Under the pieces are notes generated by a model. The model did no database searches, had not been told where the DNA came from, and saw only the letters and a program-made list of their open reading frames with translations. A program made the position numbers and the translations under genes. DNA of 64,000 nucleotides from an uncultured Collinsella sp. (lineage in GTDB: Bacteria; Actinomycetota; Coriobacteriia; Coriobacteriales; Coriobacteriaceae). Below are positions 25,830-34,782 of the stretch, piece after piece (the first letter of the stretch is position 1; every line of letters starts with the position of its first letter). Location of the stretch: contig CABUPE010000007.1 in assembly GCA_902493515.1 (NCBI GenBank), positions 1-64,000 of the forward strand, written 5' to 3'.

Positions 25830-25845
25830 GATGCTTGGTAAAACG

Positions 25846-27258
25846 TTATACCTCGTCGTCCTCGTGCAGACGGCGGCGATAATCGGCGGCCCAGCCCTCA
25901 ATATTTACCTGACGGGCGCGGCCCAGTCCGAGCGCGTCTGCCGGGACCGGCTCGGTGATGACGGAGCCGGCGGCCACGAGCGCGCCGTCGCCAATTTGGG
26001 CGGGCGCGACCATCATGGTGTCGGAGCCGATGAAGGCATCCTTGCCGATAACGGTCTTGTGCTTGTGGACGCCGTCGTAGTTGCAGGTGATGGAGCCCGC
26101 GCCTACGTTGACGCCGGAGCCCATGGTGGTGTCGCCGATGTAGGACAGGTGGGGCACCTTGGAACCCTCGCCGATCGTGGACTTCTTGATCTCCACGTGC
26201 GTGCCGGCCTTGGAACCGTCGAGCATGTGGGTACCCGGGCGCAGGTAGGCGCGCGGGCCGCAGTCGACGCCGTTCTCGATGACGGCCTCGATGGCGATGG
26301 TCTCATCGATGGTGCAGCCGCTGCCGACGGTGGTGTCGGTGAGGCGGCTGTTGGGGCCGAGCTGGCACTCCTCGCCCACGGTGACGTGGCCGATCAGGTG
26401 CGTCTGCGGCCACACGACGGTGTCGCGGCCGATGGTGGCGTCGGGGCCGATCCAGGCCTGCGTGGGGTCGATGAAGGTAACGCCCTCGGCCATCCAGTGC
26501 TCGTTGATGCGGTCGCGCGCGATGGCGGTGAGCTGTGCGAGCTGGATGCGGCTGTTGACGCCCAAGCCGTCGCGGTAGTCGTCACAGTGGAAGATGGAGA
26601 CCGCCTGGCCGTGACCCTTGAGGATTTCGAGCATGTCGGGCAGGTAGTACTCGGACTGCGCGTTGTCGTTGCCGATCTCGTCAATGTGGGCGGCGAGCTG
26701 CGCGCCGTCGAAGGCGTAGCAGCCGGCGTTGCACTCGAGCAGCGTGGCGGCCTGCTCGGGCGTGCAGTCCTTCTGTTCGATGATGCGCTCGATCTGGCCG
26801 TCGGCACCCAGCTTGATGCGGCCGTAGCCGAAGGGGTCGGGCGGGGTCATGGTCATGACGGTGCAGGCGAGCTCGCCGGTGGCGACGGTCTGTGCGAACT
26901 TGGCGACGGTGTCGGCGGTGATGAGCGGCAGGTCGCCGTTGAGCACGACGACCGGACCCTCAGCGATGCCGCGGGCCTCGAGCGCGACCTTTACGGCGTG
27001 GCCGGTGCCCAGGCGCTCAGTCTGCTCGACGCACTCGACCTTAGTGGCGCTGCTGGCGTAGGCGCCATTGATGAGGGCGCGCATTTCGTCGGCGTGGCTG
27101 CCGATGACGACCACGACGCGGCTGCAGCCGGCCTTGATGGTGGCGTCGACGATCCACTGAACCATGGGCTTACCCAGGATCTTGTGCGAAACCTTGCAGT
27201 GGTTCGACTTCATGCGGGTGCCCTCGCCGGCAGCGAGGATAATTGCGGTTGCGTCCAT
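25846..27258 (-). CDS. glmU: Bifunctional UDP-GlcNAc pyrophosphorylase / glucosamine-1-phosphate acetyltransferase
   Basis: GlmU makes UDP-GlcNAc for peptidoglycan. The N-terminal uridylyltransferase has IILAAGEGTRMKS, CKVSHKILGKPMV and LNGDLPLI; the C-terminal half is a left-handed beta helix of hexapeptide repeats (TFIDPTQAWIGPDATIGRDTVVWPQT onwards) with the acetyl-CoA site NYDGVHKHKTVIGKDAFIGS. Start ATG 27258 (MDATAIILAAGEG) follows AGGAG; starting at 27312 would add 18 unrelated residues. 470 residues is typical. Confidence 0.95.
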   Translation of the reverse strand: MDATAIILAAGEGTRMKSNHCKVSHKILGKPMVQWIVDATIKAGCSRVVVVIGSHADEMRALINGAYASSATKVECVEQTERLGTGHAVKVALEARGIAEGPVVVLNGDLPLITADTVAKFAQTVATGELACTVMTMTPPDPFGYGRIKLGADGQIERIIEQKDCTPEQAATLLECNAGCYAFDGAQLAAHIDEIGNDNAQSEYYLPDMLEILKGHGQAVSIFHCDDYRDGLGVNSRIQLAQLTAIARDRINEHWMAEGVTFIDPTQAWIGPDATIGRDTVVWPQTHLIGHVTVGEECQLGPNSRLTDTTVGSGCTIDETIAIEAVIENGVDCGPRAYLRPGTHMLDGSKAGTHVEIKKSTIGEGSKVPHLSYIGDTTMGSGVNVGAGSITCNYDGVHKHKTVIGKDAFIGSDTMMVAPAQIGDGALVAAGSVITEPVPADALGLGRARQVNIEGWAADYRRRLHEDDEV

Positions 27259-27313
27259 GTGATCTCCTGTTACGTTATAGAGACGTGTGTTTGGAAACGA
27301 TACACGGCGCAAT

Positions 27314-28342
27314 ATGATACCGCAGGCATATGATGAGCGCGTAACGTTTGGGCCGCGGCGGCTGGGTTTGTGGTTCCGGCGCGTCGGTTGCGCTGCTTAT
27401 GCGGTGTTTGCGGCACTGCGGCGTTGGTATTTGGGTGAGAGGACGGGGGTGCCCGTGGACAATATGCGAGAGAGGTCGGCCATCGAGCCCGTCGCGGCAT
27501 TCTCGATGTCGCACCCGGCGGTGCCTGCGCTCTACACGGCGCTGACGCTGGGGCTCACCATGTTCTCGATGCAACCGGTGCTGATCGTGCTGTCGCTCGC
27601 GGGCGGGCTGGCATACGGCTTTGCGACCCGCGGGGCTGCTCGCACGCTGAGCGCGCTTCGCTGGCAGCTGCCGGTGATTTTGATTATCTCGTTGGTGAAT
27701 CCGCTGTTTAGCGTCTCGGGCTCGACGGAGGTGTTCCGCATCGGCATGCGCGCAGTGTATTTGGAAAGCATAGTATACGGCCTGTGTATGGGCGGGCTGT
27801 TTGTGGCGAGCGTGCTGTGGTTTGAGGCTGCGGCGTCGATGCTCGAATACGACAAGGTGCTTGCGCTTTTGGGCAACGCCGCGCCGGTGATCGCGCTCAT
27901 GATTTCGATGTGCATGCGGCTTATCCCGCAGTTTTTGCGCCGCGGCCGCACGGTGCTGGCGGTGCAGGATGCGATTGATGTGCCGGGGCGCGCTCCGGCC
28001 GACCCCGTGCGCTCGCGCTTGCGGGCCTCGAGCGTGCTGATGGGCTGGGGCATGGAAGATTCGCTGGAGCGCGCGGACGCGATGCGCTCGCGCGGGTGGG
28101 GTGCCGCGACGCGTCGTACGACGTATGCGCGGTATCGACTGGGGCGCGGCGATGTTGCCGCGCTGGTGGGGCTTGCGCTGTTTGGCGCTGCTGCGGTTGC
28201 GGTGGCGTGGGCCGCGACAACGCAGTATTCGTTTTACCCTCAGCTTTCGGTGCCGGCGCCGTGGCCTGGCTATATTGTGTACGCGGCTTGGATGGTGCTG
28301 CCCTGTGTGTTGCACGCGATTGACGAGAAGAGGTTTGGCTGA
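27314..28342 (+). CDS. ECF transporter T component (EcfT/CbiQ family)
   Basis: This is the membrane scaffold of an energy-coupling-factor vitamin or metal transporter. The 342 residues contain hydrophobic helices (VPALYTALTLGLTMFSMQPVLIVLSLAGG, LPVILIISLVNPLF, SIVYGLCMGGLFVASVLWF) and the family's coupling motifs AQD-like region followed by ADAMRSRGWG. The start is unclear: ATG 27314 has no RBS, GTG 27287 is possible, and ATG 27467 (MRERSAIEP) would fit the family length better. Its stop overlaps the ATPase start by one base (TGATG). Confidence 0.85.
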   Translation: MIPQAYDERVTFGPRRLGLWFRRVGCAAYAVFAALRRWYLGERTGVPVDNMRERSAIEPVAAFSMSHPAVPALYTALTLGLTMFSMQPVLIVLSLAGGLAYGFATRGAARTLSALRWQLPVILIISLVNPLFSVSGSTEVFRIGMRAVYLESIVYGLCMGGLFVASVLWFEAAASMLEYDKVLALLGNAAPVIALMISMCMRLIPQFLRRGRTVLAVQDAIDVPGRAPADPVRSRLRASSVLMGWGMEDSLERADAMRSRGWGAATRRTTYARYRLGRGDVAALVGLALFGAAAVAVAWAATTQYSFYPQLSVPAPWPGYIVYAAWMVLPCVLHAIDEKRFG

Positions 28343-29985
28343 TGACCCGGTTAGATAGCTGCTCGGTAACGGGCGGGGCGTGCGGCTCCGATGTGCCTGC
28401 GATTGAGGTGCGGGGCCTGAGCTTTACCTACCCCGGGGCTGAGGCGCCGGTGCTCGACGGGCTCGACTGGTCTGTTCCCCAAGGTGCGTTTGCACTGCTG
28501 GTGGGTGGTACTGGGTCGGGTAAGTCAACGCTGCTCTCACTGCTCAAGCCCGAGATTTCGCCGACGGGCGAATGCACTGGCGAGCTGCGCGTGCTGGGCG
28601 AGAGCGTCGCCGGTATGGACGTCCGGGCGTCTGCGGAGCGCGTGGGCTATGTGTTTCAGGATCCCGAGAACCAGATCGTGTGCGAGACCGTGTGGCACGA
28701 GATGGCGTTTGGTCTGGAAAACTTGGGGCTAGCGCGCGACGAGATACGCCGCCGCGTGGCCGAGACCAGCTATTTCTTTGGGCTGGAGGACTGGCTCCAC
28801 CGCGATACCGATACGCTTTCGGGTGGACGCAAGCAGCTGCTGTCGCTTGCTGCCGTCCTGGCGCTGCGTCCGCGCGTGCTGCTACTCGACGAGCCCACGT
28901 CCCAACTCGATCCCGTTGCCGAGAAAAACTTCCTGCATGCGCTGTTTCGCGTGAACCGCGAGCTGGGCTGTACGGTTGTTGTGGCGACGCACCAGCCGCG
29001 CCCGATGCTCGAGTATGCGACGTGCGCGTACCGAATTGAAGACGGTCGCGTGTGCGAGGTCGCTGACATTGCCTCCTTGGGGCATCGTGAAGGGCTGGTT
29101 TCTGGCGAGGTGCCAGGGTGGGGTGCCTCGCGGCGTGCAAAAAACGGAGTTTTCAGCAGCGTCAGCGGCCAGCTGGGCTCTTTGGACCCGCGCGCAGGCG
29201 CTCCGGGTGCAAAAAAGGGACTGAAATCGGACAAATCGGGTGAATCTGAGGTACAAATTCTGTCGCAGAACGACTCAGGGGTGCCAGCGCGTGCCGGTGG
29301 AGGCAGAATACTCCAAAAAATGCACGCCGGGTCGGCTACCACCCTGTCGGAAGGCTGGTTTCGCTACGACCGTGTGTCCGGTTGGGTGCTGCGCGGGCTC
29401 GATGTGACGTTTTCTGCCGGTGCGGTGCATGCGATTGTGGGCGGTAACGGCTGCGGCAAGTCGACGATGCTTTCGGTGCTGGCCAAGACCGCCAAGCTGC
29501 AGCGTGGGCGCATGGTGCGCGGGGCGGCTTCGGCGGCGCTGCTGCCGCAGAACCCCAAGGCCCTGCTGGTCGCCGAGACAGTGCACGACGAGCTGATGGA
29601 ATGGGCTTCGACCTGCGGATATGACGAGGCTGTGGCGCGGGAGCGTGCAGCGCAGCTGGGATTGGACGGCCTGGATGCGCGCCATCCGTACGATCTTTCG
29701 GGCGGTCAGCGCCAGCTGCTTGCGTTGGCAAAGCTGCTGCTGATTGGCCCCGAGCTGCTATTGCTCGATGAGCCCACCAAGGGTTTGGACCTGGCCAGCC
29801 GCCGCATCATCGCTCACGCCCTGCGTGACCATGCGAATGCCGGCGGTACCGTCATCATGGCCACGCACGACCTGGACTTCACCGAGCAGGTTGCCGACGA
29901 CATTGCCATGATGTTCGACGGCGAAATTGCCTGCATGGAGCCGCCGGCGGATTTCTTTGCCGACAACGTGTTTTATAGGGCGTGA
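28342..29985 (+). CDS. ECF transporter fused double ATPase (EcfA-EcfA')
   Basis: Two ABC ATPase domains are joined in 547 residues. Domain 1 (about 20-250): Walker A GGTGSGKST, Q-loop FQDPENQIV, signature LSGGRKQLL, Walker B VLLLDEPTSQLD, switch ATHQPR. Domain 2 (about 334-540): Walker A GGNGCGKST, LPQNPKALLV, signature LSGGQRQLL, Walker B LLLLDEPTKGLD, switch ATHDLDF. The linker (about 254-333) is long, polar and of different base composition. The pair replaces the usual EcfA1 and EcfA2. It is coupled to the T gene upstream and the S gene 4 bases downstream. Confidence 0.9.
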   Translation: MTRLDSCSVTGGACGSDVPAIEVRGLSFTYPGAEAPVLDGLDWSVPQGAFALLVGGTGSGKSTLLSLLKPEISPTGECTGELRVLGESVAGMDVRASAERVGYVFQDPENQIVCETVWHEMAFGLENLGLARDEIRRRVAETSYFFGLEDWLHRDTDTLSGGRKQLLSLAAVLALRPRVLLLDEPTSQLDPVAEKNFLHALFRVNRELGCTVVVATHQPRPMLEYATCAYRIEDGRVCEVADIASLGHREGLVSGEVPGWGASRRAKNGVFSSVSGQLGSLDPRAGAPGAKKGLKSDKSGESEVQILSQNDSGVPARAGGGRILQKMHAGSATTLSEGWFRYDRVSGWVLRGLDVTFSAGAVHAIVGGNGCGKSTMLSVLAKTAKLQRGRMVRGAASAALLPQNPKALLVAETVHDELMEWASTCGYDEAVARERAAQLGLDGLDARHPYDLSGGQRQLLALAKLLLIGPELLLLDEPTKGLDLASRRIIAHALRDHANAGGTVIMATHDLDFTEQVADDIAMMFDGEIACMEPPADFFADNVFYRA

Positions 29986-29989
29986 TGGA

Positions 29990-30703
29990 ATGGCGGATTA
30001 TCGCGGCTTGCGCCTGCTTACAAAACTGGAGATTCCGCTGTTGTTGGCGGTGCCGGTGGTAATGGCCGCCGCATTGCTGGCGGGCATTGAACAGGCAGCG
30101 CTTGCCATGCTTGTTGTGGTGGCGCTCGTGCTCGCGCTGTTCTTTGCGGGCTACGAGGCGTCGCGACCGGGCCTGCGCCAGATTATGCCTACGCTGGTGT
30201 TGGCGGCGCTGGCCGCGGCGGGCCGCATCTTGTTCGGCCCCATTCCCGACTTTAAACCCGTGAGTGCCATCGCCATTATCGCCGGGGCGACGCTCGGTCG
30301 GCGTAACGGCTTTATGGTCGGCGCGCTGGCGGCGCTGACCAGCAATTTCTTTTTTGGACAGGGCATGTGGACGCCATGGCAGATGTATGCCTGGGGTCTG
30401 GTGGGCTACGTCGGCGGTGCGCTGGCGCATGCCAGTGCGTTTGACCGTGCGGATGGAACCGTGCGCATGCCGGCGCTGATGGCGTACGGCTTTGCCTCGG
30501 GTCTGCTGTACGGCGTGGTGATCAACGCGTACGACATTATCGGTTTTGTTCAGCCGCTTACGTGGGCGGGTGCCGTGGCGCGTCTTGCCACGGCGGTGCC
30601 GTTTGATATCACGCACGGACTCGCGACCTGCGTGTTTTTGGCCGCCCTGTACAAGCCCTGGTGTCGCCGCATCAACCGAGTCGTCGTGAAATACGGGCTG
30701 TAG
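29990..30703 (+). CDS. ECF transporter S component
   Basis: The 237-residue membrane protein is the substrate-binding partner of the upstream T and A proteins. It has about six helices, including LLLAVPVVMAAALLAG, LPTLVLAALAAAGR-like (residues 60-80), AIAIIAGATLGRRNGFMVGALAALTSNFFFGQGMWTPWQMYAWGLVGYVGG and YGFASGLLYGVVINAYDI. The segment AAAGR followed by a P..KPVSAI stretch and SNFFFGQGMWTPWQM is typical of S components whose substrates are unassigned; a vitamin precursor is likely but which one cannot be said. No riboswitch is visible upstream of the operon. Confidence 0.82.
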   Translation: MADYRGLRLLTKLEIPLLLAVPVVMAAALLAGIEQAALAMLVVVALVLALFFAGYEASRPGLRQIMPTLVLAALAAAGRILFGPIPDFKPVSAIAIIAGATLGRRNGFMVGALAALTSNFFFGQGMWTPWQMYAWGLVGYVGGALAHASAFDRADGTVRMPALMAYGFASGLLYGVVINAYDIIGFVQPLTWAGAVARLATAVPFDITHGLATCVFLAALYKPWCRRINRVVVKYGL

Positions 30704-30743
30704 GGCCGGTTGCGCCGGGGCGGGAATCAATACTGTCGAAGTA

Positions 30744-30909
30744 CCATTCCAAAACTATGCCGGTTTACGGGGCCAGATTGGCACAGGCAGACCATACCGG
30801 CTTTTTTCGAAATAGAGCAAGCCGTTTACCTGCGGTTTTAGTATTTCGGAATTGCGTATGGTTGGGGGTTTGCGATTCAGCCCCGTAAACCGGCATAGTT
30901 TTGGAATGG
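30744..30909. repeat. Element A, copy 1
   Basis: Terminal arms 30744-30772 and 30881-30909 are perfectly complementary over 29 bases (start CCATTCCAAAACTATGCC). Inside, a tract related to CCCCAACCAT and its inverse, plus an internal ACCTGCGGTTTT hairpin remnant. The full element is a ~166-bp near-palindrome. Other copies are at 46019-46172 and 54463-54616. Confidence 0.85.
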
Positions 30910-30946
30910 CCGGCTTATATGACGGGCATCGTGGCCCTCAAGAGCC

Positions 30947-30992
30947 AAATTGATCCGTTTTCTTCCGTCTCCAGACGTCCCCGGGGAATCAG
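30947..30992 (-). repeat. Motif C, copy 1
   Basis: Read on the minus strand: TGATTCCCC, GGACG, GAGACGGAAG, AAAACGGATCA. It links element A to element B here. Related motifs lie at 31196-31231, 46199-46236, 46440-46482 and 54383-54420. Confidence 0.6.
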
Positions 30993-31004
30993 CTGAACCC
31001 GCCC

Positions 31005-31164
31005 GCCACGGAATCGGCCCATCTACTACGTTTGGCCCGACACCCCCAAGCACAACCGCGTTTTATGAAAAACCGCAGGCTTTCTACCTGCGGTTTTCTT
31101 TTTGCGCTGTTCGCTGTGGTTGAGGGTAGTGGCTTAAACGTAGTAGATGGGCCAGTTTCGTGGC
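31005..31164. repeat. Element B, copy 1
   Basis: Arms 31005-31033 (GCCACGGAATCGGCCCATCT...) and 31136-31164 are complementary with about three mismatches over 29 bases. The centre contains a terminator-like hairpin AAAACCGCAGG/CCTGCGGTTTT followed by CTTTTTG. Other copies: 46266-46425 and 54211-54370. Confidence 0.85.
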
Positions 31165-31195
31165 AAGCGGGCGGCGTGGATGCCCTCGCGAGGTG

Positions 31196-31231
31196 AAAAA
31201 AATGATCCTTTTCCTCCGTCCCCAGGGGGTC
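31196..31231 (-). repeat. Motif C, second copy at the 30.7-kb locus
   Basis: AAAAATGATCCTTTTCCTCC followed by GTCCCCAGGGGGTCA; it abuts the end of the exonuclease gene. Same motif as 30947-30992. Confidence 0.55.
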
Positions 31232-31238
31232 AGTTGGG

Positions 31239-32057
31239 CTAGAGCTCTAGGGTGAGGGTGACGGGGCAGTGGTCACTGCCAAAGATGTCGCCGCGGATGC
31301 CGGCGTCGCGCACATTGCCGGCGATTGCGTCGCTCACCAGGAAGTAATCAATGCGCCAGCCGGCGTTGTTCTTGCGGGCATTAAAGCGGTAGCTCCACCA
31401 GCTGTAGACGCCCTCGACGTCGGGGTTTGCCGCGCGCCAGGTATCGGTAAAACCGGCGTCGAGCAGCTCGGTAAACTTACCGCGCTCCTCGTCCGAAAAT
31501 CCTGCGTTGCCGCGGTTGGACTTGGGGTTCTTAAGGTCGATTTCCTCGTGCGCCACGTTAAAGTCGCCGCAGGTCACCACAGGCTTGCCGGTCTCGTGCT
31601 CAAGCGCGCTCAAAAAGCCGCGATAGGCATCGTCCCAGGCCATGCGCACATCGATGCGCGCGAGCTCATTTTGGGCGTTGGGCGTATAGACGTCGACAAA
31701 CCAAAACTTGTCGAACTCGAGCGCGCAGACGCGGCCCTCGGTCGCGGCCTGCGCCACGAGCTCTGCCGTCTCGCCCTCGCTAGCGTAGGGTAGCAGCGCA
31801 TCGGCGTGCAGTGTGCGCAGCGGTTCCTGGCGGCTAAAGACCGCAGTGCCCGAATAGCCTTTGCGCTCGGCGTAGCTCCAGGTTTGGTGATAGCCGGGCA
31901 GGTCGATATCAGCCTGCCCCTCCTGCAGCTTGGTCTCCTGCAGCGCCAGGATATCGACATTGAGCTCCTGCGCGATTTGAATGAAGCTTGGGTCCTTTTT
32001 GAGCACGGCGCGCAGGCCGTTGACGTTCCACGAGGCGAAAGTGTAAGTCTGAGGCAT
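31239..32057 (-). CDS. xth: Exodeoxyribonuclease III
   Basis: This AP endonuclease/3'-5' exonuclease acts in base excision repair. The 272 residues show SWNVNGLRA, LALQETKLQ, KGYSGTAVFSR, VDVYTPNAQ, CGDFNVAHEEIDLKNPKSNRGNAGF and the catalytic GSDHCPVTLTLEL at the C-terminus. Family and length (about 260-275) agree with Xth/ExoA. It is divergent from the sirtuin gene with 135 bases between. Confidence 0.95.
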   Translation of the reverse strand: MPQTYTFASWNVNGLRAVLKKDPSFIQIAQELNVDILALQETKLQEGQADIDLPGYHQTWSYAERKGYSGTAVFSRQEPLRTLHADALLPYASEGETAELVAQAATEGRVCALEFDKFWFVDVYTPNAQNELARIDVRMAWDDAYRGFLSALEHETGKPVVTCGDFNVAHEEIDLKNPKSNRGNAGFSDEERGKFTELLDAGFTDTWRAANPDVEGVYSWWSYRFNARKNNAGWRIDYFLVSDAIAGNVRDAGIRGDIFGSDHCPVTLTLEL

Positions 32058-32192
32058 GGTGTCCTTTCGACGGGGTTGGCAGGCTTAAGATTAGCGCAAC
32101 AGGGGCGGGGTGGGCTCCGCGCGTGCTGGCTCAAAGGCCGCATGCCGGGATGTCGCCCGACGCTGCCCGACCAACAAGGACGGAGGACTCAT

Positions 32193-32945
32193 ATGACGCA
32201 GGCGATATCGGACCCCAAGCAGGCCTCCGCCGCACTGGCGGAGCTGTTCGGTACCCACAAGCGTGTGGTGTTCTTTGGCGGCGCCGGCGTTTCCACGGCG
32301 AGCGGCATCCCCGATTTCCGCAGCGTGGACGGCCTGTATCACCAGCAGTTTGCCTATCCGCCCGAGACTATGCTCTCGCATAGCTTTTTCGAGGCGCATC
32401 CGGCCGAGTTCTTCGACTTTTACCGCACCAAGATGATCGCGCTTGGCGCCAAGCCCAACCGCTGCCACACCAAGCTGGCTGAGCTGGAGCGCGCCGGCAA
32501 GCTAAATGCCGTGGTGACGCAAAATATCGATGGCCTGCATCAGATGGCCGGCTCGCAGCGCGTGTTCGAGCTGCACGGATCGGTCCATCGCAACATTTGC
32601 CAGTCGTGCGGCGCGGTCTATAGCGCCGAGTGGATTTGCTCGCGCGAGCACGAGGACGCCGCGGGCGTACCCGTGTGTCCTGCGTGCGGTGGGCGCATCA
32701 AGCCCGATGTGGTGCTCTACGAGGAGCCGCTCGACGAGCATGTGCTGGCCGGCGCCGTTGCCGCCATCGCCGCGGCCGATGCCCTCATTGTGGGCGGGAC
32801 CTCGCTCGTGGTGTATCCGGCGGCGGGCCTTACGCGTTACTTTACCGGCGATACGCTGGCCATTTGCAATCTTGCTCCCACCGATCAGGATGCAAATGCC
32901 GACCTGCTGATTTCTTGCGACATCGCGGCCGCGTTTGCGTTCTAG
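32193..32945 (+). CDS. cobB: NAD-dependent protein deacylase, sirtuin family
   Basis: Sirtuins remove acyl groups from lysines using NAD+. The 250 residues have VVFFGGAGVSTASGIPDFRS, TQNIDGLHQMAG, the catalytic histidine in FELHGSVHRN, zinc cysteines CQSC and CPAC, and VGGTSLVVYPAAGL. Start ATG 32193 follows GGAGG by six bases; the open frame extends upstream without a start that has a site. Typical regulator of acetyl-CoA synthetase and metabolic enzymes in bacteria; no partner acetyltransferase gene is in the window. Confidence 0.94.
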   Translation: MTQAISDPKQASAALAELFGTHKRVVFFGGAGVSTASGIPDFRSVDGLYHQQFAYPPETMLSHSFFEAHPAEFFDFYRTKMIALGAKPNRCHTKLAELERAGKLNAVVTQNIDGLHQMAGSQRVFELHGSVHRNICQSCGAVYSAEWICSREHEDAAGVPVCPACGGRIKPDVVLYEEPLDEHVLAGAVAAIAAADALIVGGTSLVVYPAAGLTRYFTGDTLAICNLAPTDQDANADLLISCDIAAAFAF

Positions 32946-32959
32946 CCCGTGTGCGCGGA

Positions 32960-32965
32960 TACAAT
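32960..32965 (+). promoter_or_regulatory. Putative -10 box for the folP-folK gene
   Basis: TACAAT lies 74 bases upstream of the folP start and just after the sirtuin gene. Confidence 0.4.
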
Positions 32966-33039
32966 AGAAAGACTGATTGCAAAGCGACCCCGCCGTCTGC
33001 GCCCGAGCGCGGCGGCGCGGGCATTTGAGGAGGATGTTC

Positions 33040-34782
33040 ATGGCGAACGACAGCAAGACATGGCGGTGCGGAAAGTACGAGCTCAGCTTTGACCGTCCGC
33101 GCATCATGGGCGTCCTCAACGTGACGCCCGATTCGTTTAGCGATGGCGGGGAGCACTTCGACCCCGATGCCGCCATCGAGTACGGCCTGGCGATGCTCGA
33201 CGCCGGCGCCGACATCATCGACGTGGGCGGCGAGTCCACGCGCCCTGGTTTTACCCCGGTCAATCCCGATGAGGAAGCGCGCCGCGTGCTGCCCGTGGTG
33301 CGCGCGCTGGCCAAGGAGGGCGCCATCGTCTCGATCGACACGCGTCATGTGGCGGTTGCCAAGGCAGCCGTGCGCTGCGGCGCCTCGATCGTCAACGACG
33401 TGACCGGCTTCACCGATCCCAAGATGGTCGAGTTTGTTAAGACGAGCACCTGCGGCGTCATCGTGATGCACGCCGGCGAGGTCGCCGCACCCGCCCGCAC
33501 GCACGCGACGGTGCAGCTCGATACCTCGGCTGCGGCGTTTGTTGCCGAGAAGGCGCGCGAAGCGGCTGCCGAGGCCGCGCGCGAGGCCGAGAAGCCGGCC
33601 CGTCGCCGTCGTGGCAAGTTGCTGGGCGAGCCTAAGCCGGAGGCCAAGCTTCCGGGCGGCGTGGTGCAGCCCTCGTTGCCGTTTGGCGATCCGGAGCCCG
33701 CGCCGGAGCCTTCAAGCGAGCAGGAGACGCCGGCCGCCGAGCAGGCTACTGCCGCCGAGACCGTTGCGCCCGCGCCCGAGGCCGCGTCCGCAGCCACCGA
33801 GGCCGCATCGGAGCCCAATGACCGCCTGGCCGCCATGATGCGCCGCAGCGCCCGCCGCGAGGAAGCCTACGTGCCCACCTCGCAGCTCCGCCGCTTCACC
33901 CTGCCCGATTCGGCGCCCATCATGCGCCGCGTCATGGGCTTTCTGTCCGACCAGGCCCGCACGCTCATCCATGCCGGCGTGTCGCGCGACCGCATCTGCA
34001 TCGATCCTGGCCCGGGCTTTGGTAAGTCGGCTAACGAGGACATCGTCATCCAGCGCGAGACTGCCAAGATGGCGTCACTGGGCTATCCGCTCATGTGCGC
34101 CGTGTCGCGCAAGCGCTTTGTGGGCGCCGTCTCGGGCGTGACCGAGGCCGCCGAGCGCGATGCCGCTACGTTTGGCGTGTGCCTGGGCGCCATCCAGGCC
34201 GGCGCCAACATCGTGCGCGTGCACGACGCCGCGGGTTTTGCGCAGTTCCTGAACGGTTACTGGGCGGTTGCCAAGCCGCAGCCGCGCCGCGCGTTTGTGG
34301 CCGTGGGCTCCAACCTGGGGCATCGCTGCGACAACATCCGCGCCGCACGCGAGATGATCGCCGAGATTCCACTCACCTGCGTGTCTAACTCCTCCAAGAT
34401 TTACGAGAGCGAGCCTGCCTACGAGACGCGCCAGGACGCGTTTGCCAACGCCGTCATCGAGATCAAGACCGAGCTGGCGCCGTTGGTGCTGCTCGACGAG
34501 CTTATGAAGATCGAGGCTGAGCTGGGGCGCGACCGCTCCAAAAAGGCCAAGGCCAACGGCCCGCGCACCATCGACCTGGACCTGCTGTGGATGGACGGCG
34601 AGACCCACGGCGGCAAAAAGCTGCGCCTGCCGCATCCGCTGATCGGCGAACGCGACTTTGTGCTGGTGCCGCTCGAGGACCTGATGCACGACCCGGCGCG
34701 GTTCTTCCGCTACAACGGTGTCGAGGTCAAGGAGCCCGAGGACCGCGTGGGCCATATCGTGGGCGAATTGGGGCGTATGTAG
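33040..34782 (+). CDS. folP-folK: Fused dihydropteroate synthase / HPPK with an inserted disordered segment
   Basis: The 580-residue protein joins two folate enzymes. DHPS part: IMGVLNVTPDSFSDGG, DVGGESTRPG, SIDTRHVAVAKAA, IVNDVTGF, VIVMHAG, then ICIDPGPGFGKS and CAVSRKRFVG. HPPK part (from about residue 423): RRAFVAVGSNLGHRCDNI, PYNANAVIEIKTEL-like core, and GPRTIDLDLLWMDG with HPLIGERDFVLVPL. Between residues about 150 and 285 the DHPS carries an Ala/Glu/Pro-rich insertion not found in ordinary enzymes. ATG 33040 is six bases after GAGGAGG; the ATG at 33034 is too close. The order is unusual in that DHPS precedes HPPK. Confidence 0.92.
   Translation: MANDSKTWRCGKYELSFDRPRIMGVLNVTPDSFSDGGEHFDPDAAIEYGLAMLDAGADIIDVGGESTRPGFTPVNPDEEARRVLPVVRALAKEGAIVSIDTRHVAVAKAAVRCGASIVNDVTGFTDPKMVEFVKTSTCGVIVMHAGEVAAPARTHATVQLDTSAAAFVAEKAREAAAEAAREAEKPARRRRGKLLGEPKPEAKLPGGVVQPSLPFGDPEPAPEPSSEQETPAAEQATAAETVAPAPEAASAATEAASEPNDRLAAMMRRSARREEAYVPTSQLRRFTLPDSAPIMRRVMGFLSDQARTLIHAGVSRDRICIDPGPGFGKSANEDIVIQRETAKMASLGYPLMCAVSRKRFVGAVSGVTEAAERDAATFGVCLGAIQAGANIVRVHDAAGFAQFLNGYWAVAKPQPRRAFVAVGSNLGHRCDNIRAAREMIAEIPLTCVSNSSKIYESEPAYETRQDAFANAVIEIKTELAPLVLLDELMKIEAELGRDRSKKAKANGPRTIDLDLLWMDGETHGGKKLRLPHPLIGERDFVLVPLEDLMHDPARFFRYNGVEVKEPEDRVGHIVGELGRM

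Noticed and set aside
30944..31239. Phage attachment site or integron
   Set aside because: No integrase, no tRNA-like core and no gene cassettes are present; the repeats are explained by elements A, B and C.
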